Shown: piece after piece, positions 1 through 8,867 of the stretch
Layout: each line of letters begins with the position of its first letter
How positions within the stretch are numbered: position 1 is the stretch's first letter
IMG/VR virus record: IMGVR_UViG_3300030294_000048
Location: 1-54,281 of that record
Direction: 5' to 3' (one strand)
Source: a virus
DNA length: 54,281 nt
The notes under the pieces: model-generated
Told to the model about the DNA's origin: nothing
The model's input: the letters and a program-made list of their open reading frames with translations, nothing else
Databases searched by the model: none
Program-made: the position numbers and the translations under genes

Positions 1-193
1 GAGTATAATTCAATACTTTATTTTCAGCATATAATTCAATACGGAAAAGTAATTCTTTATAAATAGCTGAATAATTACTGTTTTTCAAAGCAATCATTAA
101 TGCTTTTTTTCCTGGTGAATTTACTTTTTTTAATCTTTGAATTAATTCTAATTCATTTCCAATAACATTGGATATTTTCAAACTTAGTGTCAT
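1..193 (-). CDS. Partial hypothetical protein, continues past left edge
   Basis: The reading frame opens at an ATG at 193 on the minus strand and stays open for 64 codons to the window edge, so the C-terminus is missing. The visible peptide begins MTLSLKISNVIGNELELIQR and is mixed charged and helical, with no signal peptide or membrane segment. It follows the 629-residue gene by only about 12 nt, so it belongs to the same minus-strand structural operon. I do not recognise a family. Position downstream of a tail assembly gene would suit a tail or tape-measure component, but nothing in the visible part shows this. Confidence 0.7.
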   Translation of the reverse strand, partial: MTLSLKISNVIGNELELIQRLKKVNSPGKKALMIALKNSNYSAIYKELLFRIELYAENKVLNYT

Positions 194-205
194 TTTATTT
201 TAATA

Positions 206-2095
206 TTAGTATTGTGTTTGTGGAAATTTTATTGAATCAGTAAGTAAACCTGTTTGGTCACAAAGATTATCAAAACTTAAATCACGATAAATATGTTTCT
301 TTTCACCAACTTTATATTCAATTTGAAACATATAATTACGAGCATTATAATTTCTTTCAACTCCTTGTTTCTTTAAAATAGTTTTTTGTCTTTCTTCATA
401 TTCACGACGATCTTTAACATCATATTTATCATAATATTGATCAGTTGTTATATAATCAGCACCTTTTCTTTTATCTCCTCCAACAATTATTATTGCTAAA
501 AATGATAATATGAAATAATTCATAAATTCTGTTTTACCAATAATGGCTTCACAATCATAAGCATCATTAATTGATTTTGCTGTATCTTGTTTAGATAATG
601 TTTCTTTTAAAACAACTCCAATTTCAGGTTGTTCTAAACGAACTTCATTAAGTTTTATTAAAGCTTTTTTAAGTTTAAAATGTTTTAATTTATCATATAA
701 ATAATAAAAATTATCATCTTCATCTTTAATATCTAATTCTTTGCTCCAATCTCGATTGAAACAAGTTCCGAGTATGTCGTAGAAATTTTTCAATAAAGCT
801 CCTAAAGTAACATTTTTTGAAATTTGATATTCCCAAGTTTGATCAGCTGTATTTTTAGCAATAATATCATAAATACCTTTAACATCTGATTCAATTATTT
901 GTATATATAACCACTGATTATTATCATCTTTTGAAATAAAATCAATCGCAAATATATTACTTTCATCATCAGTATAAGGTTTAGCTTTATATTCATGTGT
1001 TCCAACAATATTATTAATTACTTGCATTAATGGATTATTGGTTTTTCTTAATTCAAATTTTTTCAAAACAATTACATATCCTGAAACATAATATTCAACA
1101 ATTCTATCACCAATAAATTGATTAAATAATTCAATGCTTTCAAAATCTTTACTTGTAATTTCAAGAATTTTTTTTGCTCTTGATTCTTGCATAAAGATTA
1201 ATAAATTTCCTGTTGAATCATAATTTTCAGGAACAGAAATCATTATTCTTGTGCCTTTATTTACTTTTAATTTTTCAAAATCTGGTTTAAAAACAACACT
1301 AATTGCACCTAATTTTAAAGATGATCCTTTTAATTGAGTTTTATTTGTATTTCCAATAACCCTCGGATCACATTTCCGAGGAAAGATTAATCCTTTTGTT
1401 TTTTCTTTAACATATGATGCTATTGAATTTATTTGAGCTGGAAAATTTTCACCTTTAATACTAACAACTGTTTTAAAATAACCTGATTTATCTGTTTTTG
1501 TTGGTATTGCTTTAATATCTAAATCACTAATAGAAAATTCTGAACCATTAGGTATTTCAGATAAAGCTGATTGTATTTGTTCTTCAAGTTCAACAACATT
1601 AATATTTTCAGGTAATTCTTTACCAATAATTGATTCAATATTTTGTTTAACAATTTCGTTATGTGTTGAAAAATATTCTTGTTGAATTAAAACAGTTTTT
1701 TGTTTATTTATTGGTATAAGTTGTGGTTGTACTTGTGGCACAACTTCTTGAACTGATTTAATTTTATTTAAATCATTTATTTGTGAAATAATTTTTTCTT
1801 GATATTCTTCACCTATTGGTTTTGAAATTATTATTTCAGGAATTTGTTCTTGGATTTGTTGTGGAATAATTTCTTGTGGAATAAATTGAGCAACAACTTC
1901 AGAAATTAATTCAATAGTAGGTACTTGTTTATCTATTTGTTTTATTATAACATCTTCATCGAAAATTGATGTTTTTTTCTTTTTCTTATTTGCATTTCCA
2001 CTATATAAAATTGTACTAATATCAGGAATTAAATTTTTATCTTCAATACTGACATTTAATAAATCTTGAATACCTGCTTCGTTTAATTTTTTCAT
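206..2095 (-). CDS. Hypothetical structural-operon protein, 629 aa
   Basis: This is a complete frame with AT-rich codon use like its neighbours. The first ~40 residues hold a run of five lysines. Residues ~60-180 are low-complexity, rich in Ile, Gln, Pro and Glu with recurring PQ/PE patterns, which suggests an extended or coiled linker. The rest (~190-629) looks globular and mixed alpha/beta, with one hydrophobic stretch late in the protein (FILSFLAIIIVGG) that could be a buried strand or helix. The gene lies downstream of the tail tube and tail assembly genes, where a tape measure often sits, but it lacks the long alpha-helical repeats and membrane segments expected of one. I do not recognise the family. 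A virion role is inferred from the operon only. Confidence 0.65.
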   Translation of the reverse strand: MKKLNEAGIQDLLNVSIEDKNLIPDISTILYSGNANKKKKKTSIFDEDVIIKQIDKQVPTIELISEVVAQFIPQEIIPQQIQEQIPEIIISKPIGEEYQEKIISQINDLNKIKSVQEVVPQVQPQLIPINKQKTVLIQQEYFSTHNEIVKQNIESIIGKELPENINVVELEEQIQSALSEIPNGSEFSISDLDIKAIPTKTDKSGYFKTVVSIKGENFPAQINSIASYVKEKTKGLIFPRKCDPRVIGNTNKTQLKGSSLKLGAISVVFKPDFEKLKVNKGTRIMISVPENYDSTGNLLIFMQESRAKKILEITSKDFESIELFNQFIGDRIVEYYVSGYVIVLKKFELRKTNNPLMQVINNIVGTHEYKAKPYTDDESNIFAIDFISKDDNNQWLYIQIIESDVKGIYDIIAKNTADQTWEYQISKNVTLGALLKNFYDILGTCFNRDWSKELDIKDEDDNFYYLYDKLKHFKLKKALIKLNEVRLEQPEIGVVLKETLSKQDTAKSINDAYDCEAIIGKTEFMNYFILSFLAIIIVGGDKRKGADYITTDQYYDKYDVKDRREYEERQKTILKKQGVERNYNARNYMFQIEYKVGEKKHIYRDLSFDNLCDQTGLLTDSIKFPQTQY

Positions 2096-2168
2096 AAAAA
2101 TGATTTTATTGGAATATATTCAACTCCTGAAATTAGTTTTATTTTAATTATATAGTAATAATAAATAT

Positions 2169-2562
2169 TTATTTTTTAGGCATTTTCATACCACTTAATT
2201 TTTGATTTTTCATCATTGATTTTGCATTACTCATAGATGAAGTAAATTGTTTTGAAGCTGATTCTTGAGGATTTTCAGTTGTTTCTTCATTTCCATTTTT
2301 TTCATTTAAAAATTCATAAAAATAAACCATATAATTATTAAAATACCAAAATGACATTTCATCAATATTTCTTTGATTATTTGAACTATTCATTGATATT
2401 AATGCACATGTTTTACCATATGATTCAAGATTTATTATTGAACTTGTGTAAATATAAGTTAATAAATCAATCTGAGGATAAAAATAACTGAAATTTAATT
2501 TTGTATGGAAATTATCAATCGAAATATCCTGTAGTATCTTCTTTGCTGACAAACATACTTTT
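2169..2562 (-). CDS. Frameshift-dependent C-terminal extension of the tail assembly chaperone
   Basis: This frame has no ATG that would include its clearly coding-like first part (residues around KLNFSYFYPQIDLLTYIY). The only upstream ATG, at 2627, lies inside the preceding gene in a stretch with codons atypical of this genome (CTG, CTC, AGG). It overlaps the 3' end of the 324-residue gene in the +1 frame. A +1 slip on AAA at 2562-2560 would append about 129 residues to the first 310 residues of that protein, giving a ~439-residue fusion. The tail of the product is polar and rich in Asn, Ser, Lys and Met. In tailed phages the gene before the tape measure is commonly expressed as a short and a frameshifted long chaperone (G/GT type), so I infer the same here. 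Independent translation from a rare start is the alternative. Confidence 0.5.
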
Positions 2563-3489
2563 CCAACCTCCTGGAAATCGAATTTGAGTCTCCTCCAATG
2601 ACCCACAAATAGGACAAACAGTTTCAATATAATCTAAATTATCTAATTTTAATTTATTTATTATTTCAAGATATGCTTTAAATCTTAAATCATCTTCTTG
2701 AAGTTTTTTAAATTTTTGAATCAATTCTTTAACAGATTCATTTCCTCTTTCGTATAAATATGGTGCTACAAGTAAAAATTGTTTATCATAAACTATTTTA
2801 TCTTCTTTATTTTCTCTGTCATTTTGACTATTGCGATAAACATTAACCACATATTTAAAAATTCTACCACTTATTTCAATTGTTGGAATTAAAAATTCAA
2901 TAGGTTCTTCAACCTTTGGCATTTTTAATGAAAATTTTCTGCCATCAAAAGAATTTATCAAATTTTTATTTAATTCTTTAAACAATAATTTGAAAGCATT
3001 TAATTCAATTCCAATTTGTTCTTTATGTATTGAACAAATAGTATCATATGTTATTGGACTTCCTGGAAGATAAAACTCTCTTAATAATAATAGAAAGAAA
3101 GTTCTATGAGCATCATTAATTTGACCTGATGAAATTTGATTATTTGTTTCAGAATCAAAAATAACGAAACATTTACGAATTAAATCTTCTATTGCGGCAA
3201 CAATAGCTGGTTTATCATTTTCGTCTATTGTTGAAAAATTAGCAACTTCTTTTGATGTTGGACAACGATAAGCAAAATTCCAAGTTTCAGGATATAAAAT
3301 ACCTTCTTGTGGCATATCAATTCTTTCAAGAATTTTAAAACCATCAACAATATTTGCATTTACTTTTTGGACATTTTCTTTTGTCATTATTGAATCTAAT
3401 GATTCATTATCAATTGTTGATTGTTTTGAATTATTTTCCAATTCACTTAAAGCTTTAAGTTCTTTTTCGTCATTATCTTTTTTATTCAT
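2515..3489 (-). CDS. 26: Tail assembly / baseplate hub protein, T4 gp26-like
   Basis: The protein has 324 residues. Residues ~55-200 show the pattern I associate with the T4 gp26-type base plate family: MPQEGILYP, then a short strand, a switch-like helix (PTSKEVANF), a helix ending LIRKCF, and a segment FFLLLLREFYLPG followed by a cysteine. The C-terminus carries one zinc-ribbon half, CPIC, at residues 292-295. Family members help assemble the baseplate hub or act as tail chaperones and are usually absent from the mature virion. The start overlaps the stop of the upstream 114-residue gene by 8 nt, indicating coupled translation. The 3' end is unusually GC-rich and overlaps another coding frame, with a slippery site at codon 310. 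Family call is moderately sure; exact equivalence to gp26 rather than gp51 is not. Confidence 0.6.
   Translation of the reverse strand: MNKKDNDEKELKALSELENNSKQSTIDNESLDSIMTKENVQKVNANIVDGFKILERIDMPQEGILYPETWNFAYRCPTSKEVANFSTIDENDKPAIVAAIEDLIRKCFVIFDSETNNQISSGQINDAHRTFFLLLLREFYLPGSPITYDTICSIHKEQIGIELNAFKLLFKELNKNLINSFDGRKFSLKMPKVEEPIEFLIPTIEISGRIFKYVVNVYRNSQNDRENKEDKIVYDKQFLLVAPYLYERGNESVKELIQKFKKLQEDDLRFKAYLEIINKLKLDNLDYIETVCPICGSLEETQIRFPGGWKSMFVSKEDTTGYFD
2558..2572 (-). promoter_or_regulatory. Candidate programmed +1 ribosomal frameshift site
   Basis: On the minus strand the order is AGGAGG, TTGG, then AAA-A-GT, with AAA as codon 310 of the 324-residue frame. tRNA-Lys on AAA can re-pair with AAA one base downstream, after which GTA TGT TTG continues in the overlapping frame. 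A strong anti-SD match 4 nt before the slip codon resembles the arrangement that drives +1 shifting in bacterial RF2 mRNA, where the spacing is 3 nt. AGGAGG is otherwise almost absent from translation starts in this genome. The product is inferred, not demonstrated. Confidence 0.45.
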
Positions 3490-3826
3490 TTTTATTATTT
3501 TTAAAGTATTGAAATAAATTATTTAATTTTTGTGGTTCATTATTTGAAATAGGATTATCTATTTTCTTATTTATGTTTTTATTAGATTCAATAAATTTTG
3601 ATTTTAGATTTTCAGAAAGTCTATTTTGTTTTTTAGTTTTCAAATACATTCCAGGATAATTATTAACATCATAAATATTAACCCCTGATTTATCTAACAT
3701 ATTTAAAATCAAAATTGATTCATCTCTATAAGATTTTAATTCTATTTCATCTAAAATTGTTGAGTGTGAAACAGATTCAATATCTGTTTCACTCTCAACA
3801 ATATCTTTATTTCTCTTAATAATCAT
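3482..3826 (-). CDS. Hypothetical protein, 114 aa
   Basis: A small, highly charged protein rich in Lys, Asn, Ser and Asp, with a serine/acidic N-terminal third and a basic, asparagine-rich C-terminal third. No signal peptide, membrane segment or motif is visible. It sits 1 nt after the tail tube gene, and its stop overlaps the start of the gp26-like gene by 8 nt, so all three are almost certainly co-translated. The position suggests a tail assembly accessory factor. No family is recognised. Confidence 0.65.
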   Translation of the reverse strand: MIIKRNKDIVESETDIESVSHSTILDEIELKSYRDESILILNMLDKSGVNIYDVNNYPGMYLKTKKQNRLSENLKSKFIESNKNINKKIDNPISNNEPQKLNNLFQYFKNNKNE

Positions 3827-3827
3827 T

Positions 3828-4412
3828 TTATACTAATCTTGGGTCATTAGTTACATCTGAAACATAATCAACATTAAATGTAACAGATAATTCAATCATT
3901 TCATGATTAGTATAATCAGCAGCTTGGTCATCAATATCGTTCATTGGAAAAACATGATGTCCCATACGTCTCCAATAAATAGTAGAATCTCTATTAAATT
4001 TTTCAACAACAATTGCAGCATCAGCATAATCTTTTTTTAAACTTTTTTCTCCTGTTAATGGATTAAATTTAAAGCGAGACCAAGCAACCATTTTATTATA
4101 AATAAATTGACGAGACTCATTATCTAAAAAATTAAAGAATTGTACTTCAACATCATAAAATGTTTCTTTTTCATTAGAATCATATCGAAATTTAGTTGTT
4201 TTATAACCTGCTTCAGTTACTCCTCCAGCTTTTTCAATAAATAAACCAGTTACAGATTTTATATATTCTCGAAGATCAGTATAATCTCCAAGTTTATCTT
4301 TTAATTTACCCATCAAAACAAAATGAGCATTAAAATTACTTGCTACTACTGGTTCGTATTTATTAACAGCCGCAGTTGAATTAGTAACATGTGGAAATGA
4401 AGTTGTTGCCAT
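3828..4412 (-). CDS. 19: Tail tube protein, T4 gp19-like
   Basis: The 194 residues match the size (T4 gp19 is about 160) and pattern of contractile-tail tube subunits: a flexible N-terminus (MATTSFPHVTNSTAA), a strand with NFNAHFVLMGKL, then 'YIKSVTGLFIEKAGGVTEAGYKT'-type sequence around residues 45-75 corresponding to the inner-barrel strands, and a C-terminal strand ELSVTFNVDYVSD. Subunits stack as hexameric rings to form the DNA-conducting tube inside the sheath. The gene lies one gene downstream of the sheath, close to the 18-19 order of T4. The leader is A/T-rich with no Shine-Dalgarno sequence. The family call is fairly sure from pattern and context. Confidence 0.72.
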   Translation of the reverse strand: MATTSFPHVTNSTAAVNKYEPVVASNFNAHFVLMGKLKDKLGDYTDLREYIKSVTGLFIEKAGGVTEAGYKTTKFRYDSNEKETFYDVEVQFFNFLDNESRQFIYNKMVAWSRFKFNPLTGEKSLKKDYADAAIVVEKFNRDSTIYWRRMGHHVFPMNDIDDQAADYTNHEMIELSVTFNVDYVSDVTNDPRLV

Positions 4413-4463
4413 AATATTTTCTTTTTATATATTTAACTTTAGTTTAAAATAATAATTTATTTA

Positions 4464-5720
4464 TTAAAATGAATTTTTGAATTTATTTGATTTATGTTGT
4501 TCAATAAGAACTTTTTCTGTTGAGGCCAATAAATTCATTGTTTTTGTGAAATAATTATTAATTACTTTTCTTAAACGTAAATTAAATTCAGTTTCAGCAC
4601 CTTTTATAATATGTAACATATCAACAGCTGAATTAAGTCTAATTGGGTATGTGTAAATATCTACTTTTTTTGGATCAATAATAAAATTATTGAAAATTTG
4701 AGAATATTCACTACCTTCAAAACCTGATATTGGTTCTTGATTTTTATTTAAATTATCTTTACCAATAGCAATTTTTGATGATAAAGATGAACTTGAAATA
4801 GCTGAAAATAATGTTTTGGTTGCAGCAAGATAATCATTAAAACTATTGCGATTTATGTATTGGATAGAATATTGGTTTGATGATATATAGTTATGTATTA
4901 ATAACATACAATCAAAAATCAATGTTTGAATATCGGGAATTAATTTTTTCAATACATCAATACTTCTATACATTGGATTAAGTTGATTTTGAGTTATGAT
5001 TTGATTAATTAAATCCATTTCAAAATTATCTTCAATAGTATACACATTGTCAATATTTGTAAGTTCTAAAATTTCTTTATCAAGATATTCTGTAATTGCT
5101 GTATAAGCATTATCAAGATGATAACTATATCCCCAACTTTTATTATTTTTTGCTAAAATTTCTCTTAAACTTTCAAATAATCTTTTATTTTCAATTGCAT
5201 TAATAACATTTACTTCTTTCGTATTTGTTTTTGAAACATTAATTTTTTTGAAATCAATATTTTCATTTTCAAATAAATCCTGAGTATTTTTACCAAAACC
5301 TATTGTATTTGCAACTTTTTTGAAATTATTATCTCTATCATTAAGTAATAGAATATAACAAATTATTTCAATAAGTGTTGGTGTATCAACTGCAATGCCA
5401 CAATTAATTTCAATTGCTTTAAACATTTCATCAGTAATACGTGCACGTGATTCAATATCATTTGTTGGTTCAACAATTTTTTTCGATAATTTAACAATCG
5501 TTTCTTTAAAATTTGTTAAATTAAAAGTATTTGATGTTGGATTAATAAAATCAATAAAATTTTCATTAATTTTTTTTAAATCACCATTATTCGATATTGA
5601 AAAATTTTCATAGAGTTTATTAACTCTTTCTTTTGATAATCCAGTGGAATTGACCATCTCATTAATGAGATGGTCTTTTCCTGTTGAATTAATGTTTTTT
5701 ATTTCTGAAAAATTTATCAT
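4464..5720 (-). CDS. Hypothetical structural-operon protein between sheath and tube, 418 aa
   Basis: A mostly alpha-helical, soluble-looking protein with an Asn/Lys/Ile-rich composition. A hydrophobic helix pair lies around residues 108-125 (PTLIEIICYILLL) and a serine run around residue 305 (ISSSSLSSK). Codons 16-23 contain a perfect inverted repeat flanked by two near-identical NSTG-encoding sequences. T4 has no gene between sheath and tube, so this is an insertion relative to that order. It could be a tail component, a sheath-assembly factor or, less likely, a packaging or connector protein. I do not recognise it; only its virion-operon membership is supported. Confidence 0.65.
   Translation of the reverse strand: MINFSEIKNINSTGKDHLINEMVNSTGLSKERVNKLYENFSISNNGDLKKINENFIDFINPTSNTFNLTNFKETIVKLSKKIVEPTNDIESRARITDEMFKAIEINCGIAVDTPTLIEIICYILLLNDRDNNFKKVANTIGFGKNTQDLFENENIDFKKINVSKTNTKEVNVINAIENKRLFESLREILAKNNKSWGYSYHLDNAYTAITEYLDKEILELTNIDNVYTIEDNFEMDLINQIITQNQLNPMYRSIDVLKKLIPDIQTLIFDCMLLIHNYISSNQYSIQYINRNSFNDYLAATKTLFSAISSSSLSSKIAIGKDNLNKNQEPISGFEGSEYSQIFNNFIIDPKKVDIYTYPIRLNSAVDMLHIIKGAETEFNLRLRKVINNYFTKTMNLLASTEKVLIEQHKSNKFKNSF
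5652..5675. repeat. Perfect 24-bp inverted repeat within a coding sequence
   Basis: Arms GACCATCTC (5652-5660) and GAGATGGTC (5667-5675) are separated by ATTAAT, itself a palindrome, so all 24 bases are symmetric. This is GC-rich for the genome. On the minus strand it lies 45-69 nt into the 418-residue gene and is bracketed by AATTC-ACAGGA-like direct repeats. It could fold as an mRNA hairpin near the start of the gene or be a protein-binding site. Confidence 0.8.
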
Positions 5721-5732
5721 ATTCTTTTTTAA

Positions 5733-8045
5733 TTAGTTAATTTTTAAATCAAACACAACTTTATCTAAAGCATCAACAGCAGTATATTCAATATGAACTA
5801 ATTTAATTTTATTTTTAGCTATTTCAGGAGTATTATTTGCTGCATCACATTGAACAATAATATTAGGATAAACTGCTCCAGCAAGTACTAAATTTGTCAT
5901 AAAATTAGTTGCTTCTGTTTCTGTTCTTAAATAATCTGCATAATTACCTTTTTTGAATGCTTCTGATTTTGAAAGGTTATATAATGATTCTTTAATAAAA
6001 CAAAGTAATTCAGAATTATGTATTTGTTGTAAAGAAGTTTTAGCTTTTTGTCCAGTTAAATTCTGATAAATTGTATTTCCTCCACCAAAATTAATAATTG
6101 GATTATAACCAAATTTTTCACATGAAACACGATCATCATCATCAATAACTATTTCTAATTCACTAATTCCATCCAAATATCCAGTTGAATTAGCTAAAAC
6201 ATCAAATGGTAATGTTTTTGTATAAAATAGATTTGAAACTAATCCAGATACTGGACGAGTTACTGAACCAACAATATTTCCAGGACCAAAATAGAAACAC
6301 ATATATGCTCCTGTTATGAATTTAGATAATAAAATACTTGAATAAATTTTATTTCCACCTTCAGGAACATAATTCCAATCAAAACTTTCTTCAGGACTAA
6401 CTTTAAATAATGGATTAGTTGAATTTTGTAAATCTTCAATAAATGGTTCATTTAAAATTGCACGAACAAATTTATTTCCATCATCTAAATCAACCATTAA
6501 TTGTCCAAATTGATATTTATAATTAGGTTCAACAAATGATTTAAAACAATCAATAACATAACGTATTCCTGTTGTTGATTTAATTCCTTTTGTAATACCT
6601 AAACTATTAATAACATCAAGAATTTCTTTTTGTTTAGTTGCTGTTCCGTCAGTAAATTGAGTTAACCGTGGTTTATAACTAATTAATTCAAAAGGTTTTA
6701 AAATTCCAATTTTTGTGAATGAATTTTCTTTAACAACACTAAATACACCGAGAGTTTCAACATATTTAATTAAACCTGAACAAGTATATTTTACTTCAGT
6801 AAAAGTTGAAGTACCAATTACTTTTTTATTGTTTAATATATCAATATTTTTTATTACAACTAATTTATTGTCAATACTTTGAATAAAATCACCAATTCTT
6901 AAACCTTGTTCAAATGAACTTTTAAATGAATATTCATCAATTTTTTCACAACCATAAGTTATTAAATTTGCTGTTACTGGAACAACATTATCGGTTTCAG
7001 TAAGTAATGGATAAATTGCAACTGATTTAGTTAAAATTTGTGGTACAACGTGTGATAATAAATAATTTGAAGTTTCAATAATTTTTGTTTCTGTTCCTTC
7101 AAAAAATTCATATCCTTTCATATCTAATAAGAATTTATTATCTATTTCAAATAATGAATCATTAATATATGAAATTATTCCTGTTGACATATATTTTTGA
7201 TTCATTAATGAATCAATAGATATATTGACAGTATTTTCTGATAATAAATTTGGTATTAATGAACCAGTAAATTTTTGTTGAAATCCTGATTCAGGAATTG
7301 CTATTAATTCATTAATACGTGTTAAATCAAGATTACCATTATTGTCAAACATTTGACCATAATATTGATTAACATTTGCTGTTACTCCAAATTTATTTGC
7401 AAAAACATATACATTTATGAAAGTATCTTTCAATAACATATTGAAATCAAGAGCAGGATATTCATCAATTTCTAAAATAGAATTAGCTAATGATTTTTCT
7501 CCTTCAGATGTTAATGTTAAAACATCAGCACTTGTTGCAATAGTTGCAATAATAGTTAAATCAGTATTTCCAATATTTCCAAAATTCAATAATTGATTTT
7601 TTTCTATACCGAACAAATTAACAATATTTTTAGCTTGTTGATTCCAAAAACCATTTGTATTAAATAATTTAGAATATTCTACAGTTGCTGAATCATGAAC
7701 TGTTATGTTTGGATTAATTCCAAGAATACCAGTAGTATCTTCAGAAGTAAATAAACGTAAATTTACTACTGAAATTGGACCAACTTTCAAAGCTTCTAAA
7801 CATGTCGATATGGAAAAATTTCCTCTTTTTTCTTGTAAACGTGTACCTCGACCAAATATTGAAACAAAACCAGCATTATCTCCTTTTGCAAATTTAAAAA
7901 GCATATTTGCTGGGCCTTTTTCAGTATTTATGAACAGTAATCTCATTTTAGATTCTGCTTCAATAGTAGCAACTTGTGAACTATCTGAAACTATGAAGAA
8001 AGTTCCTGCTGCTTTTGATAAAATTTGACTTAATTTGGCATCCAT
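5733..8045 (-). CDS. 18: Contractile tail sheath protein, T4 gp18-like
   Basis: The 770 residues are somewhat longer than T4 gp18 (659). The N-terminus has the 'VSDSSQVATIEAESKMRLLF' start and repeated glycine-bounded strands typical of sheath proteins. The C-terminal ~170 residues resemble the conserved sheath core: a G-x-NTIYQ segment, a helix rich in IHNSELLCFIKESLYNLSK, and final beta strands HIEYTAVDALDKVVFDLKI that form the inter-subunit handshake in known sheaths. The extra central sequence probably forms surface-exposed domains. The subunits polymerise around the tube and contract to drive DNA delivery. The A-rich leader, gene size and the nearby tube gene support the call. Confidence 0.78.
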   Translation of the reverse strand: MDAKLSQILSKAAGTFFIVSDSSQVATIEAESKMRLLFINTEKGPANMLFKFAKGDNAGFVSIFGRGTRLQEKRGNFSISTCLEALKVGPISVVNLRLFTSEDTTGILGINPNITVHDSATVEYSKLFNTNGFWNQQAKNIVNLFGIEKNQLLNFGNIGNTDLTIIATIATSADVLTLTSEGEKSLANSILEIDEYPALDFNMLLKDTFINVYVFANKFGVTANVNQYYGQMFDNNGNLDLTRINELIAIPESGFQQKFTGSLIPNLLSENTVNISIDSLMNQKYMSTGIISYINDSLFEIDNKFLLDMKGYEFFEGTETKIIETSNYLLSHVVPQILTKSVAIYPLLTETDNVVPVTANLITYGCEKIDEYSFKSSFEQGLRIGDFIQSIDNKLVVIKNIDILNNKKVIGTSTFTEVKYTCSGLIKYVETLGVFSVVKENSFTKIGILKPFELISYKPRLTQFTDGTATKQKEILDVINSLGITKGIKSTTGIRYVIDCFKSFVEPNYKYQFGQLMVDLDDGNKFVRAILNEPFIEDLQNSTNPLFKVSPEESFDWNYVPEGGNKIYSSILLSKFITGAYMCFYFGPGNIVGSVTRPVSGLVSNLFYTKTLPFDVLANSTGYLDGISELEIVIDDDDRVSCEKFGYNPIINFGGGNTIYQNLTGQKAKTSLQQIHNSELLCFIKESLYNLSKSEAFKKGNYADYLRTETEATNFMTNLVLAGAVYPNIIVQCDAANNTPEIAKNKIKLVHIEYTAVDALDKVVFDLKIN

Positions 8046-8071
8046 ATTTTTATTTTTATTTATTAAATAAT

Positions 8072-8830
8072 TTATTTTTCTAATTTAGCTGTTCTTTTTT
8101 CCAATATGTTTTTTAAAAATTGTTTACCATTATTGAATTGTGTTTCATTAATATCTTTTGTAATTAAATCATTTTCAATTTCATTATCTTCAATTTCTTG
8201 ATTACATATAATTTCAGCTTTCATTTTTTTCATTGTTGCTGGAATTGATTTATAAACATTTTGAAGTTCTTTTATAAATTTTAAATGTTGATTAGCTAAA
8301 TTATTATAGGTATTTATTATTGAATAATCTTCCGATTGTGTTGCATTTACTCTTGCGATAATATTATTCAACATTAATTTATTAATTGATGTTAATGATA
8401 ATAAATCACTTAAATGTTGAACTTGAAATTTACCAACTTGTTTAAGATAATTTTTATGTTCTTCCGTTAAAGCAACATCATTAAAATCAATTACAAATTT
8501 AGTTATTTTGGTTACGAATTTTTGAGCTTCAAGTTGATGTTTTTGACCAATATTTTCAGCATCAATTTCTTTATATTCAGCTACAATATAATTGTTTGTA
8601 TTTGCAATTGAATTTTCTTTATTTCCATCGTATGCTGTTAATTCTAATACTTCTGAAAAATCTTGATTTTCATCTTCAAAAATATCTTCACCTTCAACAG
8701 TTTCAATATTATCTTCTTCAGAATAAAAATTATTTTCAGTATTTATTATTTTTGTATTGTTTTCTTTTGATTCAATTTTATCCCAAGCTTCAGGATTATT
8801 GAATCCTTTTGGATTACTATTACCTTCCAT
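8072..8830 (-). CDS. Acidic/helical protein, possible small terminase subunit (T4 gp16-like)
   Basis: The 252-residue protein has a strongly acidic, disordered-looking N-terminal half (many Glu, Asp, Asn, residues ~15-75). A helical region follows (~100-215) that could form two long antiparallel helices (around IINKLMLNNIIARVNATQ and YNNLANQHLKFIKELQNVYK), then a charged tail. Small terminases of the T4 type have a central pair of long antiparallel helices, and in T4 gene 16 lies between the neck genes and the sheath, where this gene lies. That is position plus secondary-structure reasoning only; no motif proves it. An assembly scaffold is the alternative. No large terminase follows it here, unlike in T4. 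Confidence 0.3.
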   Translation of the reverse strand: MEGNSNPKGFNNPEAWDKIESKENNTKIINTENNFYSEEDNIETVEGEDIFEDENQDFSEVLELTAYDGNKENSIANTNNYIVAEYKEIDAENIGQKHQLEAQKFVTKITKFVIDFNDVALTEEHKNYLKQVGKFQVQHLSDLLSLTSINKLMLNNIIARVNATQSEDYSIINTYNNLANQHLKFIKELQNVYKSIPATMKKMKAEIICNQEIEDNEIENDLITKDINETQFNNGKQFLKNILEKRTAKLEK

Positions 8831-8867
8831 ATTATTATAAATTATATGTATGAATAAACATACGTTA

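Noticed and set aside
1361-1381. GC-rich hairpin CCTCGG / CCGAGG inside the 629-residue gene
   Set aside because: Stem of 6 bp with a 9-nt loop within a coding region and no T-run; can arise by codon choice for Pro-Arg. Too weak to call regulatory.
206-2095. Tape measure protein
   Set aside because: Position after tail assembly genes suggests it, but the protein is short, lacks long helical repeats and membrane helices, and has a low-complexity Pro/Gln region.
2554-2572. AGGAGG as a Shine-Dalgarno for an internal start at the ATG at 2556
   Set aside because: That ATG is in the same frame as the 324-residue gene and would give only 13 residues. It does not start the downstream frame, so a frameshift element is the better reading.
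8849-8864. Terminator at the end of the gp14-like gene
   Set aside because: Only a 5-bp GTATG/CATAC stem and no T-run downstream; unlikely to stop transcription.
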